Source: Opitutales bacterium (GTDB taxonomy: Bacteria; Verrucomicrobiota; Verrucomicrobiia; Opitutales; Oceanipulchritudinaceae). Taken from it: a DNA stretch of 20,346 bases. Shown piece after piece: positions 1 to 8,702 of the stretch; the stretch's first letter is position 1; the number at the start of each line of letters is the position of its first letter. The notes under the pieces were generated by a model. That model made no database searches. It saw only the letters and a list, made by a program, of their open reading frames with translations, and had not been told where the DNA came from. The DNA is taken from assembly GCA_007123395.1 (NCBI GenBank), contig SKLD01000218.1, positions 1-20,346 on the forward strand, in the 5' to 3' direction. The translations under genes were made by a program, and so were the position numbers.

Positions 1-289
1 CGGTCCCAATGTAGGAGTCATCGCTGAGGGCCGCAACGCGCATCCGGGCGTCCGGATCGTCCTTGGCCACCGGAAAGGCGGAGAAGGGCACGCGGCGAAG
101 GACGAGGTAAGCCTCCGGTTCGGTCAATGCCTCGGGTGGAATTTCGTCCAGAAAACGACTCTCATACTGCCCCGCCCCGCCTTCATCGCCGATGTGAATG
201 ACGAGGAAATCCGAAGAGGGAACACTGTGGACGGGATGAACGGCACACAGCAACGAAACTGCCAGACCTCTCATCAGTGCTCGAATCAT
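1..289 (-). CDS. Exported protein of unknown function, C-terminus outside the window
   Basis: Reading the minus strand from an ATG at 289 gives 96 open codons to the window edge with no stop. The visible protein begins with a short basic stretch and a hydrophobic run (MRGLAVSLLCAV), like a Sec signal peptide. A soluble, acidic segment follows, including FLVIHIGDEGG and FLDEIPPEAL. I do not recognise the family. A second ATG at 274 gives a more compact signal peptide and may be the true start. The gene lies 105 bases downstream of the PDZ-protein gene on the same strand, but a promoter-like sequence sits directly in front of it, so it may be transcribed on its own. The C-terminal domain that would reveal its function is not in the window. 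Confidence 0.6.
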   Translation of the reverse strand, partial: MIRALMRGLAVSLLCAVHPVHSVPSSDFLVIHIGDEGGAGQYESRFLDEIPPEALTEPEAYLVLRRVPFSAFPVAKDDPDARMRVAALSDDSYIGT

Positions 290-296
290 CACCCAG

Positions 297-324
297 AGTA
301 TCAATCTTCGAACCAAACGGTCAA
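297..324 (-). promoter_or_regulatory. Sigma70-like promoter before the left-edge exported protein
   Basis: On the minus strand, TTGACC (319-324) and GATACT (297-302) are separated by 16 bases, resembling -35 and -10 hexamers. The -10 ends only 7 bases before the ATG at 289. Transcription would therefore start at or next to that codon, giving a leaderless message, or the true start is the ATG at 274. This is a pattern match only. Confidence 0.35.
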
Positions 325-394
325 GCGAACGCCCACTGAGCGCGATGGATGCGACAGATCGGTTTGCAACAGGACGACTTTCGCCGCGCCCGTC

Positions 395-1543
395 TCACTC
401 CCCCGGCGGGAGGGTGAGGTTGACGTCGAGGCCGGCGTCTTCGGGCAGGTCGAGGCGGGCGACGGTTTCGAGAAGGCGGTCCACGAGGGGGCGGGCGGGG
501 GCGGGAATGGCGGAGGTGTCGTCGTCCGGCAGGGGGCCTTCGTGGAGGACTTTTCCGTCGGGCGCGGTGACGCGCACGCGGCGTTCGGGTCCGGCACCGG
601 TGATGACAGCGCGCCCAGTATCGGATTCCAGCGTGAATTGGCCCGCGCGCAGGTGGGTGAGGGTCGAGCGCGTCCCGGCGTCGTCGGTTTCGACGCGGAC
701 ATCGGCGGACTCATCTTCGGCTTCCGCGCGGCGCATGGCGTCGAGCTTTTCGCGGAGGTCGCCGAGGCTTTCGCGCAACTCGGAGAGATCGACGGTGATC
801 CGTTCCTCGTCGTCCACGACAACGCGCACGGACCCGGGGAGCCATTCGCGCACGGATTCGAGAATGCGGGCACTGCCCTCGCCGCCCTCACCCATGGCGG
901 CATTGATCGCGGCGGAGATTTCTTTGCCGAGGTTCTCCGGCACCCAGCGGCCGACGGGTGACTCCCGTTGCCCGAGGACGACCGGCAGGGTGAGCACCTC
1001 GCCACGGCGCAGGAGGCGGAGTTCGACTTCGTCACCCGGCGCGTGGTGCGCGAGCAGGCGCGAGAGGGCGGCGGGCGAGTTCACCGGATCGCCGTCGAAA
1101 GCCAGCAGGATGTCATTATCGCGCACTCCGGCCTTGGCGGCGGGTTGTCCGCTGACGGCACGGACAACAAGCAGACCCTCCGCCTCGGAGATGTCGACAT
1201 AGTCGCGCAGAACGGCGGGCAGCGGCTCGGTGGCCACGCCGAGGAAGGGACGCGGGTCGGCTGTACCCTCGCCCGACTGCCATGCGAATGCACGGGCGAG
1301 CGCCTCCGCCCGCGCCCCACCGGCTTCCGCGCGGGCGGCGGACGCGATGGCGCGGGCCTCGCTGCGAAGCGCCTCGGCCTCGGCACGGATGGCGGCGGCC
1401 TCGGCGCGCAACTCTTCGCGCAGTTCCTTGGCCTCGGCGAGGGCTTCCGCATCGGCGGAGGCGGAAAGGGCGGGCAGCGCGGCGACCGCGCAAAGAACGA
1501 AAAGCGGATACAACAATCGGCGGGTGACACGGGCCGTATTCAT
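395..1543 (-). CDS. Periplasmic PDZ-domain protein with N-terminal coiled coil
   Basis: The 382-residue protein has a signal peptide (residues 1 to about 28, hydrophobic core LLYPLFVLCAVAALPAL). An Ala/Glu/Arg-rich heptad-like segment (about 31-86) is probably a long helix or coiled coil. A PDZ domain spans about 99-192, with the carboxylate-binding-loop region FLGV near 100 and the typical AAKAGVRDNDILLAFDG run. The remaining 190 residues are charged and not recognised. There is no trypsin-like protease domain, so this is not a DegP/HtrA protease; a substrate-binding or adaptor role is inferred. The start is well supported by AAGGAG at 1548-1553, four bases before the ATG. It lies 27 bases downstream of the M48 protease gene and is probably cotranscribed with it, which fits a shared role in envelope protein turnover. 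Confidence 0.85.
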   Translation of the reverse strand: MNTARVTRRLLYPLFVLCAVAALPALSASADAEALAEAKELREELRAEAAAIRAEAEALRSEARAIASAARAEAGGARAEALARAFAWQSGEGTADPRPFLGVATEPLPAVLRDYVDISEAEGLLVVRAVSGQPAAKAGVRDNDILLAFDGDPVNSPAALSRLLAHHAPGDEVELRLLRRGEVLTLPVVLGQRESPVGRWVPENLGKEISAAINAAMGEGGEGSARILESVREWLPGSVRVVVDDEERITVDLSELRESLGDLREKLDAMRRAEAEDESADVRVETDDAGTRSTLTHLRAGQFTLESDTGRAVITGAGPERRVRVTAPDGKVLHEGPLPDDDTSAIPAPARPLVDRLLETVARLDLPEDAGLDVNLTLPPGE

Positions 1544-1547
1544 GGGA

Positions 1548-1553
1548 CTCCTT
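1548..1553 (-). promoter_or_regulatory. Ribosome binding site of the PDZ-protein gene
   Basis: AAGGAG on the minus strand, four bases before the ATG at 1543. It is one of the few clear Shine-Dalgarno sequences in the window and fixes this start. It lies in the 27-base gap after the M48 gene. Confidence 0.7.
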
Positions 1554-1570
1554 GGTTGATCAAAATGAGT

Positions 1571-3538
1571 CTACTGTTCCGCCATGGACGGCACCGGGCA
1601 CTCGAGGACGGCGGCAAGGGCGCGCAGCCACTCGCCTTCGGCGGACGAAACTTCGCCGTTGTGCCACACAATACAGGCTGCGGCAGAAAGGAATTCCTTG
1701 CGGTCGCCGGGGCCGAGACCGCGCAGCTTGACGAGCGCGCGCTCGAGGGCGGCGTTGTCCTCCGGAGGGCTGAAGACCATGCTGGAGAGGCCGCGCTCGC
1801 CCATGATTTTGGTGAAGATAGCCTTCGCGGCGGCTTCGTCGGGGGCTTCGATCCGGGCGAACCCGGAGAGGACTGCGGCGGCGGCGGGACCGTCGAGCCG
1901 CGCGGTCGACTCCCGCAGACCCTTGGTTGCGCGCAACCGTGCCTCGAGGACGGCGAGGATGAGACATTCAAAGAGGTGAAGTTTCCCGTCGGCGTCGGCC
2001 AGCTCGCGCATGCGGTCGACGAAGGCGTCCGAGGCGTCGGCGCTCTGCTTGAGGGCAGGCAGGCACAACTCGAGAACGGGCATGCGCCCCGTGTCCGCAA
2101 GCGCGAAGGTATGCGGAAAAAGGCGCGTCACCCGCAGGGCAAAGGCATCGGAGAACGCCTTGCGCAGGAGCGCCACCTGCTTGGAGCGCACGCCGGCATC
2201 GTCGCTGAGGAGCAGGGCCGCCGCCGTTGCCTGCGCTCCTTCCGGCTCATGGACGGCCTCGCGCAGCGCCTCGGGCAAGCCTGCGATGAGTTCGCGCGCG
2301 CGCGTCACTGCCTCCGGCGACACCTTGCCGATCGCCTGTAGGAAGGCAGCGAGGGCCACGCCGGAGGCAATCTTCTCCTGCGTCGATCCACCCTGCCTGA
2401 AGAGGCCCGCGCTGCCGGGCCGCCCGGTAGCCGCTGCTTTCGCCCGCTCCTTCGGTTCCGGCGCGGGGGCCGCTCGCTTCTTGCGCGGCTCGAACTTCCC
2501 GTTCCACGACGGATCGACCGCGCGGATGCGCTTGGGCAGCGGCGGGTGCGTGGCCAGTAGACCGTTGAAGCGCACGTGCATGGCGTTGGCGAAAAAGAAA
2601 TGGGCCGCCGTCTCCGCCTGCGAGTCCTCCACCTTGCCGCGCCGCGAGCCCGCCCCGATGCGCTGCAGAGCACCGCTGATTCCCTGCGGGTTGCGCGTGA
2701 ACTGCACGGCGGCGGCATCCGCCAGAAACTCGCGCTGGCGCGAGATAGCTGCCTGGATCAACCGCCCGAAGAACTGCCCGATAAGCCCGAGCAAAAAGAG
2801 CGCGATGCCGACAAACGCGATGACAAGCATACCGCCGTTGTTTCCGCGCCCGCCGCCGCGCCGCGCCATGCCCCGATACAGGCTGCCGCGGAAGGCCGCG
2901 CGGAGCAGTCCGTTGCCGATGATGGAGAGGACGAGCAGCCCGAAGAGCACTCCCGCGAGCCGGATGTTCATGCGCATATCGCCGTTGAGGATGTGGCTGA
3001 ACTCATGCGCTACCACGCCCTGCAACTCGTCGCGGTCCAGCGACTCCAGCGCTCCGCGCGTGAGGGCCACGGCAGCGTCGTCCGGACGGTTGCCCGCCGC
3101 AAACCCGTTGATGCCGGTCTCCTTGTCGAGCACATAGACAGCCGGCACCGGCAGGCCGCTCGCAATCGCCATCTCTTCGACGACGTTGAAGAAGCGGCGC
3201 TCCTGTGGGTCGCGCGTCGCCGGATCGATGCGCCGCGCCCCCATCGACTCCGCCACCGCCGCGCCGCCGCCGCGCGAGAACTGCGCGATCTTGCCCATCG
3301 CGGAAAAACCCACGACGCCCAGCACAACCGCCGCCGTGAAGAGCGCGCGCCCCGGACTCCACAGGCTGACCGCCGGGCCGGTTGCCGCAGCCGGGCGGGT
3401 CTCCTCCGCCATGAACGCCGCCACCACCGTGAACGTGGCGTAGACGCCCACCATAATGAGAATCACCGCGACAACGAAAAGCGCGACAAGAAGCATCGTC
3501 CGCTTGCGCGCGTTTTCCTGCGATTGAAAGAAGTCCAT
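1571..3538 (-). CDS. M48-family membrane zinc metalloprotease (HtpX/Ste24-like) with long C-terminal extension
   Basis: The 655-residue protein has two N-terminal hydrophobic segments (about 15-44 and 64-82). The M48 catalytic core follows: the zinc motif HEFSH is at residues 178-182, and the third ligand is Glu270 in SRQREFLAD. Further hydrophobic segments lie near 194-212 and 236-258, so the active site should face the cytoplasm as in HtpX. The core ends with the family's THPPLPKRIRA signature (about 330-340). About 300 residues follow that HtpX (about 290 residues) does not have. The last 60 (GPGDRKEFLSAA...WHNGEVSSAEGEWLRALAAVL) resemble a TerB-like helical module. It follows the lemA-like gene, a recurring pairing in bacteria. 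Expected role: degradation of damaged or misassembled membrane proteins. The substrate is unknown. Confidence 0.9.
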   Translation of the reverse strand: MDFFQSQENARKRTMLLVALFVVAVILIMVGVYATFTVVAAFMAEETRPAAATGPAVSLWSPGRALFTAAVVLGVVGFSAMGKIAQFSRGGGAAVAESMGARRIDPATRDPQERRFFNVVEEMAIASGLPVPAVYVLDKETGINGFAAGNRPDDAAVALTRGALESLDRDELQGVVAHEFSHILNGDMRMNIRLAGVLFGLLVLSIIGNGLLRAAFRGSLYRGMARRGGGRGNNGGMLVIAFVGIALFLLGLIGQFFGRLIQAAISRQREFLADAAAVQFTRNPQGISGALQRIGAGSRRGKVEDSQAETAAHFFFANAMHVRFNGLLATHPPLPKRIRAVDPSWNGKFEPRKKRAAPAPEPKERAKAAATGRPGSAGLFRQGGSTQEKIASGVALAAFLQAIGKVSPEAVTRARELIAGLPEALREAVHEPEGAQATAAALLLSDDAGVRSKQVALLRKAFSDAFALRVTRLFPHTFALADTGRMPVLELCLPALKQSADASDAFVDRMRELADADGKLHLFECLILAVLEARLRATKGLRESTARLDGPAAAAVLSGFARIEAPDEAAAKAIFTKIMGERGLSSMVFSPPEDNAALERALVKLRGLGPGDRKEFLSAAACIVWHNGEVSSAEGEWLRALAAVLECPVPSMAEQ

Positions 3539-3663
3539 GGGGTTGCTTGCTTATTGGGCTGGGCTGCTACGTTTTCAACGGCCACAAAACAGTTTGGCAG
3601 CAACCGAAGTGGAAGCAGCCGGATACTAAACCATCGCTCTCATCCCGCACCCTCCACCCTGGC

Positions 3664-4266
3664 TCAGGTGAAAGACACCTTGGGCGCCTCGCGTTCGCCG
3701 GCGTCCTGGATTTCGAAGAGCGTCGCCGGCTGGAAGCCGAAGGCACCCGCGAAGATGACCGCTGGAAACTGTTCGCGGCGGGTGTTGTAGGACATGACGG
3801 CGTCGTTGTAGGCCTGCCGCGCGAAGGCGACCCGGTTCTCCGTCGAGGACAGCTCCTCCGTGAGCTGCATCATGTTCTGGTTGGCCTTGAGGTCGGGATA
3901 GGCTTCGGCGAGAGCGAAGAAGCGGCCCATCGCGCCGGTCAGCGCCGTCTCCGCCCCGATCAGACCCTTGATGGCGTTGGGATCGCCGGGGTCGGCGGCC
4001 GCTTTCGACTCCGCCGAGGCCGCCGCGTTGCGCGCCTTGATAACCGCCTCCAGCGTCTCGCGCTCGTGCTTGAGGTAGCCCTTCGCCGTCTCCACGAGAT
4101 TCGGGATCAAGTCGTAGCGGCGCTTCAACTGCACGTCGATTTGCGCGAAGGCGTTTTTGAACCGGTTCCGCAGCGAAACCAGACTGTTGTAGACAGCCAC
4201 CGCGTACAACGCGAGCAGCACGAAGAAGCCCAAAAGGACCAAGAGTGTGATCATTGCACCGGACAT
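3664..4266 (-). CDS. lemA: LemA-family membrane protein
   Basis: One N-terminal transmembrane helix (about residues 4-26) is followed by a long helical domain with LemA hallmarks: YNSLVSLRNRFKNAF, the RRYDLIPNLVETAKGYL block, and YPDLKANQNMMQLTEEL leading into a TENRVAFARQAYNDAV block. Length (200 residues) is normal for the family. The biochemical function of LemA is not established; it often neighbours M48 proteases, as here (125-base gap). The open frame extends to a GTG at 4284, but the ATG at 4266 was preferred. The ATG at 4254 is also possible, since it starts directly before the membrane helix. No strong Shine-Dalgarno decides between them. Confidence 0.9.
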   Translation of the reverse strand: MSGAMITLLVLLGFFVLLALYAVAVYNSLVSLRNRFKNAFAQIDVQLKRRYDLIPNLVETAKGYLKHERETLEAVIKARNAAASAESKAAADPGDPNAIKGLIGAETALTGAMGRFFALAEAYPDLKANQNMMQLTEELSSTENRVAFARQAYNDAVMSYNTRREQFPAVIFAGAFGFQPATLFEIQDAGEREAPKVSFT

Positions 4267-4379
4267 GGCAGGACAGCAAAACACCCCGAACGTCCATGGC
4301 GAGCGTAAAAGCGACCGCCCGCGGCACCCGTCGCACCTTTCCCTTGTGCCTTCTGCGGAAATGCCTAGACCCGGCGGTA

Positions 4380-5738
4380 ATGATTCTCTTTACGAAGTAT
4401 CTTCCCGCCGGAGTATCCCCAAACCCGGCCGAAACCACCGCCGCGCTCCAGCACGCCCTCGATGAAGCCGCGAAGGGTGCCGACACCACCGTGTCCGTTG
4501 CGCCCGGACGATGGACCGTCCGCACCGTCTTCCTGCGTTCCAACGTCACCCTTCACCTCGAGGCCGGCGCCGTCCTCCAGCCCGACCCGGACCTTTCGCA
4601 GTATCCGGACCTCGGCCACGGCCACAACAAAGACCGCCAGCCCTACCACCTCCTCGTCGCCGACGGCGTCGAGAACATCGTCCTCACCGGCACCGGCACC
4701 ATCGACGGTTGCGGCGAACTGTTCTGGGAGGGCTTCCATCCCCCGCCCAACGACTACTTCCACAAGGCGAAACCGGAGCGCATCAGCCCGCTCGTCGAGA
4801 TCCGCCGCTGCCGCAACGTACGCATCGAGAAGATCCGCATCGTCAACAGCCCGGGATGGACGGTGCATGCCTTTTGTTGCGACCACGTGCATATCGAGGG
4901 TATCGTCATTGAAAACCATCTCACGGGGCCGAACACCGACGGGCTCGACATCAACGGGTGCCGCCATGTCTTCATCGCCAACTGCCGTATCCACGGATGC
5001 GACGACAACATCATTCTCAAGGCTACCGCCGACGCCCGCGCCTGCGAGCACATTGTCATCACCAACTGCGTCCTTGAGAGCCTGTGTGCCGCTATCGGCA
5101 TCGGCGCGGAGACGGCGTCCTCCATCCGCCACGTTGCCGTGAGCAACTGCACCGTCATCAACGCCATCCGTATGATTCAGATTATCATGTGGGACGGCGG
5201 TGTTGTGGAAAACTGTGTTTTCACCAACATCACGGGCACGGCCATGACCCGTCGTGGCACCGACCGCGCCATTCACTTCGACATCCAGGAACACATCGGC
5301 GAAGCTCCCGAACTCGGCAAGATGCGCAACATCCTCGTGAGCAACGTCGTCTGCCGTACCCGCGGGCGTATTCTCCTCACCGCGCAGGACGGCGCCCGGT
5401 TGGAGAACATCACCCTTCGCGACATCGTCCTCGACTACCCGGAAGTCGAGAACCCCGCCGAAACCGTCCCGCGCGACAACAGCTCGCAGCTTTCCAACTT
5501 CAGCCCGGAAGCCCGCGTCGCGCGCGCCGCCGTCGTCGCCGACAACGTCAGCGGTCTCGTCCTCGACAACATTCTCACCCGGTGGCCCGAGGACCCCGCC
5601 GCCGTCGCTGCCCCCATGGCCGGTTTCTGGGGGCGCAACGTCGGCCCCGCCGTCATCGACTCGCCGTTCCTCACCGCCAGTTCGCCGGGAGCCGACTCCA
5701 TCTCGCAGACCGATTGCCGCCTCACTGTGCGCGGCTAG
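4380..5738 (+). CDS. GH28-like right-handed beta-helix glycosidase (polygalacturonase family)
   Basis: The 452-residue protein carries repeated beta-helix turns of the type IVIENHLTGPNTDGLDINGC. GH28 signatures are present: NTDGLD (185-190) and CDDN (207-210) supply the three conserved aspartates. The third family motif (GHG) is represented by IGAE (241-244), as in some bacterial members. The RIK position reads RMIQ (264-267), so the usual substrate-binding lysine is absent. Family role: hydrolysis of pectic or related glycosidic bonds. Because of the altered binding motif the substrate may not be polygalacturonate. No signal peptide follows the chosen ATG, so a cytoplasmic enzyme acting on imported oligosaccharides is likely. 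The frame is open to 4254, but that stretch overlaps lemA and does not look like protein. The gene stands alone, divergent from lemA. Confidence 0.85.
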   Translation: MILFTKYLPAGVSPNPAETTAALQHALDEAAKGADTTVSVAPGRWTVRTVFLRSNVTLHLEAGAVLQPDPDLSQYPDLGHGHNKDRQPYHLLVADGVENIVLTGTGTIDGCGELFWEGFHPPPNDYFHKAKPERISPLVEIRRCRNVRIEKIRIVNSPGWTVHAFCCDHVHIEGIVIENHLTGPNTDGLDINGCRHVFIANCRIHGCDDNIILKATADARACEHIVITNCVLESLCAAIGIGAETASSIRHVAVSNCTVINAIRMIQIIMWDGGVVENCVFTNITGTAMTRRGTDRAIHFDIQEHIGEAPELGKMRNILVSNVVCRTRGRILLTAQDGARLENITLRDIVLDYPEVENPAETVPRDNSSQLSNFSPEARVARAAVVADNVSGLVLDNILTRWPEDPAAVAAPMAGFWGRNVGPAVIDSPFLTASSPGADSISQTDCRLTVRG

Positions 5739-5775
5739 GGCATACGTACGGGATCGACATAGGCGTGATTCCGTC

Positions 5776-6726
5776 TCACCACTCCGCGGCAACACCGAAA
5801 AATACGCGGGCCTCTTCGCCGAATGAGACGGTCCACACCTGCTCGGCGGTATTGGCGGGCGCCAAGGTTTCATGCACCGACCACTCCCGCAAATTCGTTG
5901 AGCGTAGAATACGGGTCGAGGCGCCTGGCTGGGCACGCCAGCGCAGTGTGATCCCTCCGGGCACAGGCTCCGCGCGCAGTTCCGAATGGAACACGGCGAT
6001 ACCGTCGAGATCGAATCCCGCCGAGGCGATGGTGGGAAACGGATCGTAGACGAGGCGGCCTTCGCTGTCCCGGCTCTGCGGCAGACTGGTGAAGCGTGCA
6101 TCCTCACCGCCCACGACGTCGACTAGCCGGATGTAGCGCACGTCATTGAAATCCAAATACTCCGCCCCGGGCTCACCGCGCAGGTCCGCGAGATCGAACG
6201 GAACGGCGTAGCCCACGCGGAATTTGCCCGCAAAGCCGTCCACCATTGTCGGATCCACGCTACCGAAAGCGGGCACCGGATCCTTCGTAAGTGAGGCGGT
6301 CGGGAAACGCACGAAGTTCTCGCCGTCGCTCGATACCTCGACGAAAGCCAGTTCGAGGAAGTAATCGTTGTGGGCGTTGCCGAAGACGGCGAAGTCCGGC
6401 CCGGCGCGGTCGATGACGGGCAAGGCTGTTTCGTAGGTGATACGGCCGCCGCGCCCGAGGGAGACGACGTCCATGACGTTGCCTGAAGCGGGGCCGAGGG
6501 CGCGCTCCGGTGCCATCCATTCCTCGCTCAAGTCCTCGCCCCATTCGACCGAAACCATGCGCTCCGCCCACGCCACGATGCGGGGGTCGTCGAGTGCCAC
6601 GGCGGTCGACCCCGGCTGGCCGGCGCGCGGCGGAAACGGTCCGCCGCCGCCAGCCCCGGCCGGAGCCGCGACAAGAGACAGGACGAAGATGGCAAGAAAT
6701 GCTCGTAGAAAGGAAAGGCTTCTCAT
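5776..6726 (-). CDS. Secreted cell-surface protein of the TonB-receptor operon
   Basis: The 316-residue protein has a clear signal peptide (residues 1 to about 25, ending APAGA). The middle resembles 'cell surface proteins' found beside cobalamin-type TonB receptors: VMDVVSLGRGGRITYE, DFAVFGNAHNDYFLELAFVEV and AGKFRVGYAVPFDLADL suggest a beta-sandwich surface domain. The last 65 residues form a separate module (GITLRWRAQPG...ILRSTNLREW), a type common at the ends of Verrucomicrobia exported proteins. There is no PEP-CTERM tail or lipobox, so the anchoring mode is unknown. Its ATG begins 2 bases after the stop of the TonB receptor, implying cotranscription and coupling. A role in capturing or delivering the receptor's ligand is inferred from context only. 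Confidence 0.8.
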   Translation of the reverse strand: MRSLSFLRAFLAIFVLSLVAAPAGAGGGGPFPPRAGQPGSTAVALDDPRIVAWAERMVSVEWGEDLSEEWMAPERALGPASGNVMDVVSLGRGGRITYETALPVIDRAGPDFAVFGNAHNDYFLELAFVEVSSDGENFVRFPTASLTKDPVPAFGSVDPTMVDGFAGKFRVGYAVPFDLADLRGEPGAEYLDFNDVRYIRLVDVVGGEDARFTSLPQSRDSEGRLVYDPFPTIASAGFDLDGIAVFHSELRAEPVPGGITLRWRAQPGASTRILRSTNLREWSVHETLAPANTAEQVWTVSFGEEARVFFGVAAEW

Positions 6727-6728
6727 GT

Positions 6729-8699
6729 CTAAAAATCAATTCTTAATCCCACGCGGGCCGTTCGGCCGGGCTCCGGATACCAGCCGCCGAGGTATTTTAC
6801 CGTTGCGTAGTGGCGGTCCAAGGCGTTGAGGACGGCAAGGGTCACGCGCATACCCTCACGCATACGGATCGACAGGGCGGCATCGAACACGGCATGCGAC
6901 GGCAGTTTCGTCCGTGTATTGGAAAAATCGCTTCCCTCGAACTGCGATGAGACATAGCGGGCGTCGACGCGGACGTTCGCCGGACCGGTTCGGCCATACG
7001 ACACATAGCCCCCGAAGGAGTGCGGAGGAACCAAATAGACGCGTCGGTCCGCGTAGGGCGCTGCCCGGTAACGTGCGTCCATTCCCGTGTATTGCGCGCC
7101 GAAGGTCCATTCGCCGTGGAAGAACGCGCCGTCCCACTCCACGCCGCGCCGCCGCGTGCGGGGGAAGTTGGTGTTCAGGCTGCGCGCGGGGTCGAAGAGA
7201 ATCTCACCGCGCAGGTCCGTTTGGAAGAGCGCGAGCGACATGCGGAAACGGTTCCTCTCCCAAGACGCTCCCAACTCACCCTGCCACCCGCGCTCCGGCG
7301 ACAAGTCCTCATTGAATGGTCGGGACAATTCAAAGCCCTGGTACGCCGCGATCTCATCCATGAGCGGATGACGCAACAGACGGTCGGCCCGCAACCACAG
7401 CCGCGCTTGGTCTGCGAACTGCCACACCGCGCCGCCCGTCCATGCCCAGCCGCGGTCGGAGCGGCGTCCGTCCGCGAGCAGTAATGGGACAGGATTCGTC
7501 GAAAACCGGTTGCCCTCGGCGTAGCGAAAGGCGAGGTCGACGGTTTCCGCGCGGACACCCGAAAAGAGGGCTAGAGCCTCACTCGCGGCATAGGTGGAAT
7601 GCAGGTAGCCCGCGAGCATTTCGCGGCGGAGTGCGGCGTCACCAAAGGGGGCTGCGCGTTCGCGACGCGCGAAAAGCAAAGCGTCCAGTTCCTCCCGCTC
7701 GGCGTCGATCCCGGCCACGATGTCCGCTCGACCCGCTTGCATCCGTATCCGGGGCGCGAGGCGGGCGGTACGGTTCACATTGTCGGCGTAGACGCCGCTG
7801 AGATTCCATTCCCTTACACGGCGGCGCAGCACCGCTTCCGCCTCCGCGTCTGTCCGTTCCCCGGAATGACTCACAAATCCCGTTGCCTGCACCGAGTCTT
7901 CCCGGAAGTCCTGTCCGTGCAGAATCGAAGCCCGCGGATTCGCCGGAAACCCGGCACTGACAAGCGGTCCCGGGCGCTCCGCCGCAAGGGAGGCGACATC
8001 CGCCGTCAGACGCCATGCCGTCCTTCCGCCCCCGCCCGCCGCCGAGGCCCACGCCGAACCCGCGTCGAAGGCGGAGTTCTCCCGGTACCCGTCCTCCGCA
8101 TGGTAGGCCGCTCCGCCAGTGACCCGGACCGTTGACCCTTCGCGCGCGGCGCGCACTCCCGCACGTCTCAGCCCGTGACTGCCCGTCATCATGTCGAGAA
8201 CCCCCTCCCGCCTCGCTTCGCGCGTGGTGATCTTCACCACTCCGGCAACGGCACGGCTTCCGTAAATCACCCCTTGGCCGCCCCGCAGCACCTCGACCCG
8301 CTCAACCGCGCCGAGCGGCACTTGAAGCCAGTTTACACCACCCATGTCCGGGCGGTTCAGAGGTGCCCCGTCGACAAGTACCAGCACCCGGTCGCCGCCG
8401 CCCTCTCCAAACCCGCGCAATCCGATCTGGGCGTCGGCTGGCGATCCCCCGGAGTTGCGGAAGCGCACATGCGGCGCACGGGTCAGCAACTCGCGGACGT
8501 CCGCAAGCCCGGCATACTCCGGCAAGTCCGGCGAGAGCACCGAAGCGGAGCCAGGATAGGAAGCCGCAGGCAACGGAAAATGCATCGCCGTGACTACCTG
8601 CGGCATCAGTTCATGCACAGTATCCGCGCCGTGCGACGGTAGCGCCGAGACGCAAGTTGCCATCAAAAGGCCCGACAGCCATGGCCGGACGCACGCCAT
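6729..8699 (-). CDS. TonB-dependent outer-membrane receptor, BtuB-like
   Basis: The 656-residue protein has a signal peptide (1 to about 25) and a TonB-box-like PQVVTA (33-38). A plug domain spans about 44-160, with LRGFGEGGGDRVLVLVDGAP and the typical VERVEVLRGGQGVIYGSRA run. A roughly 490-residue beta-barrel follows, ending in Phe as expected for BAM substrates. The plug is closest in style to cobalamin/BtuB-type receptors, and the length is near that of BtuB (about 600). Expected role: energy-dependent uptake of a corrinoid or another chelate across the outer membrane. It sits between a DUF4465 protein gene (3-base gap) and a surface-protein gene (2-base gap). A strong Shine-Dalgarno overlaps the end of the upstream gene. 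The ligand is inferred from the neighbours, not demonstrated. Confidence 0.9.
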   Translation of the reverse strand: MACVRPWLSGLLMATCVSALPSHGADTVHELMPQVVTAMHFPLPAASYPGSASVLSPDLPEYAGLADVRELLTRAPHVRFRNSGGSPADAQIGLRGFGEGGGDRVLVLVDGAPLNRPDMGGVNWLQVPLGAVERVEVLRGGQGVIYGSRAVAGVVKITTREARREGVLDMMTGSHGLRRAGVRAAREGSTVRVTGGAAYHAEDGYRENSAFDAGSAWASAAGGGGRTAWRLTADVASLAAERPGPLVSAGFPANPRASILHGQDFREDSVQATGFVSHSGERTDAEAEAVLRRRVREWNLSGVYADNVNRTARLAPRIRMQAGRADIVAGIDAEREELDALLFARRERAAPFGDAALRREMLAGYLHSTYAASEALALFSGVRAETVDLAFRYAEGNRFSTNPVPLLLADGRRSDRGWAWTGGAVWQFADQARLWLRADRLLRHPLMDEIAAYQGFELSRPFNEDLSPERGWQGELGASWERNRFRMSLALFQTDLRGEILFDPARSLNTNFPRTRRRGVEWDGAFFHGEWTFGAQYTGMDARYRAAPYADRRVYLVPPHSFGGYVSYGRTGPANVRVDARYVSSQFEGSDFSNTRTKLPSHAVFDAALSIRMREGMRVTLAVLNALDRHYATVKYLGGWYPEPGRTARVGLRIDF

Positions 8700-8702
8700 C
8701 GC

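Noticed and set aside
968..2341. Long plus-strand open frame across the PDZ and M48 genes
   Set aside because: Low-complexity Gly/Arg-rich product spanning two real genes on the other strand; no initiation signal or domain.
4365..6107. Long minus-strand open frame (580 codons) opposite the GH28-like gene
   Set aside because: The product is a Val/Asp/Gly-rich antisense shadow, and it overlaps a clear beta-helix enzyme and part of the downstream surface-protein gene.
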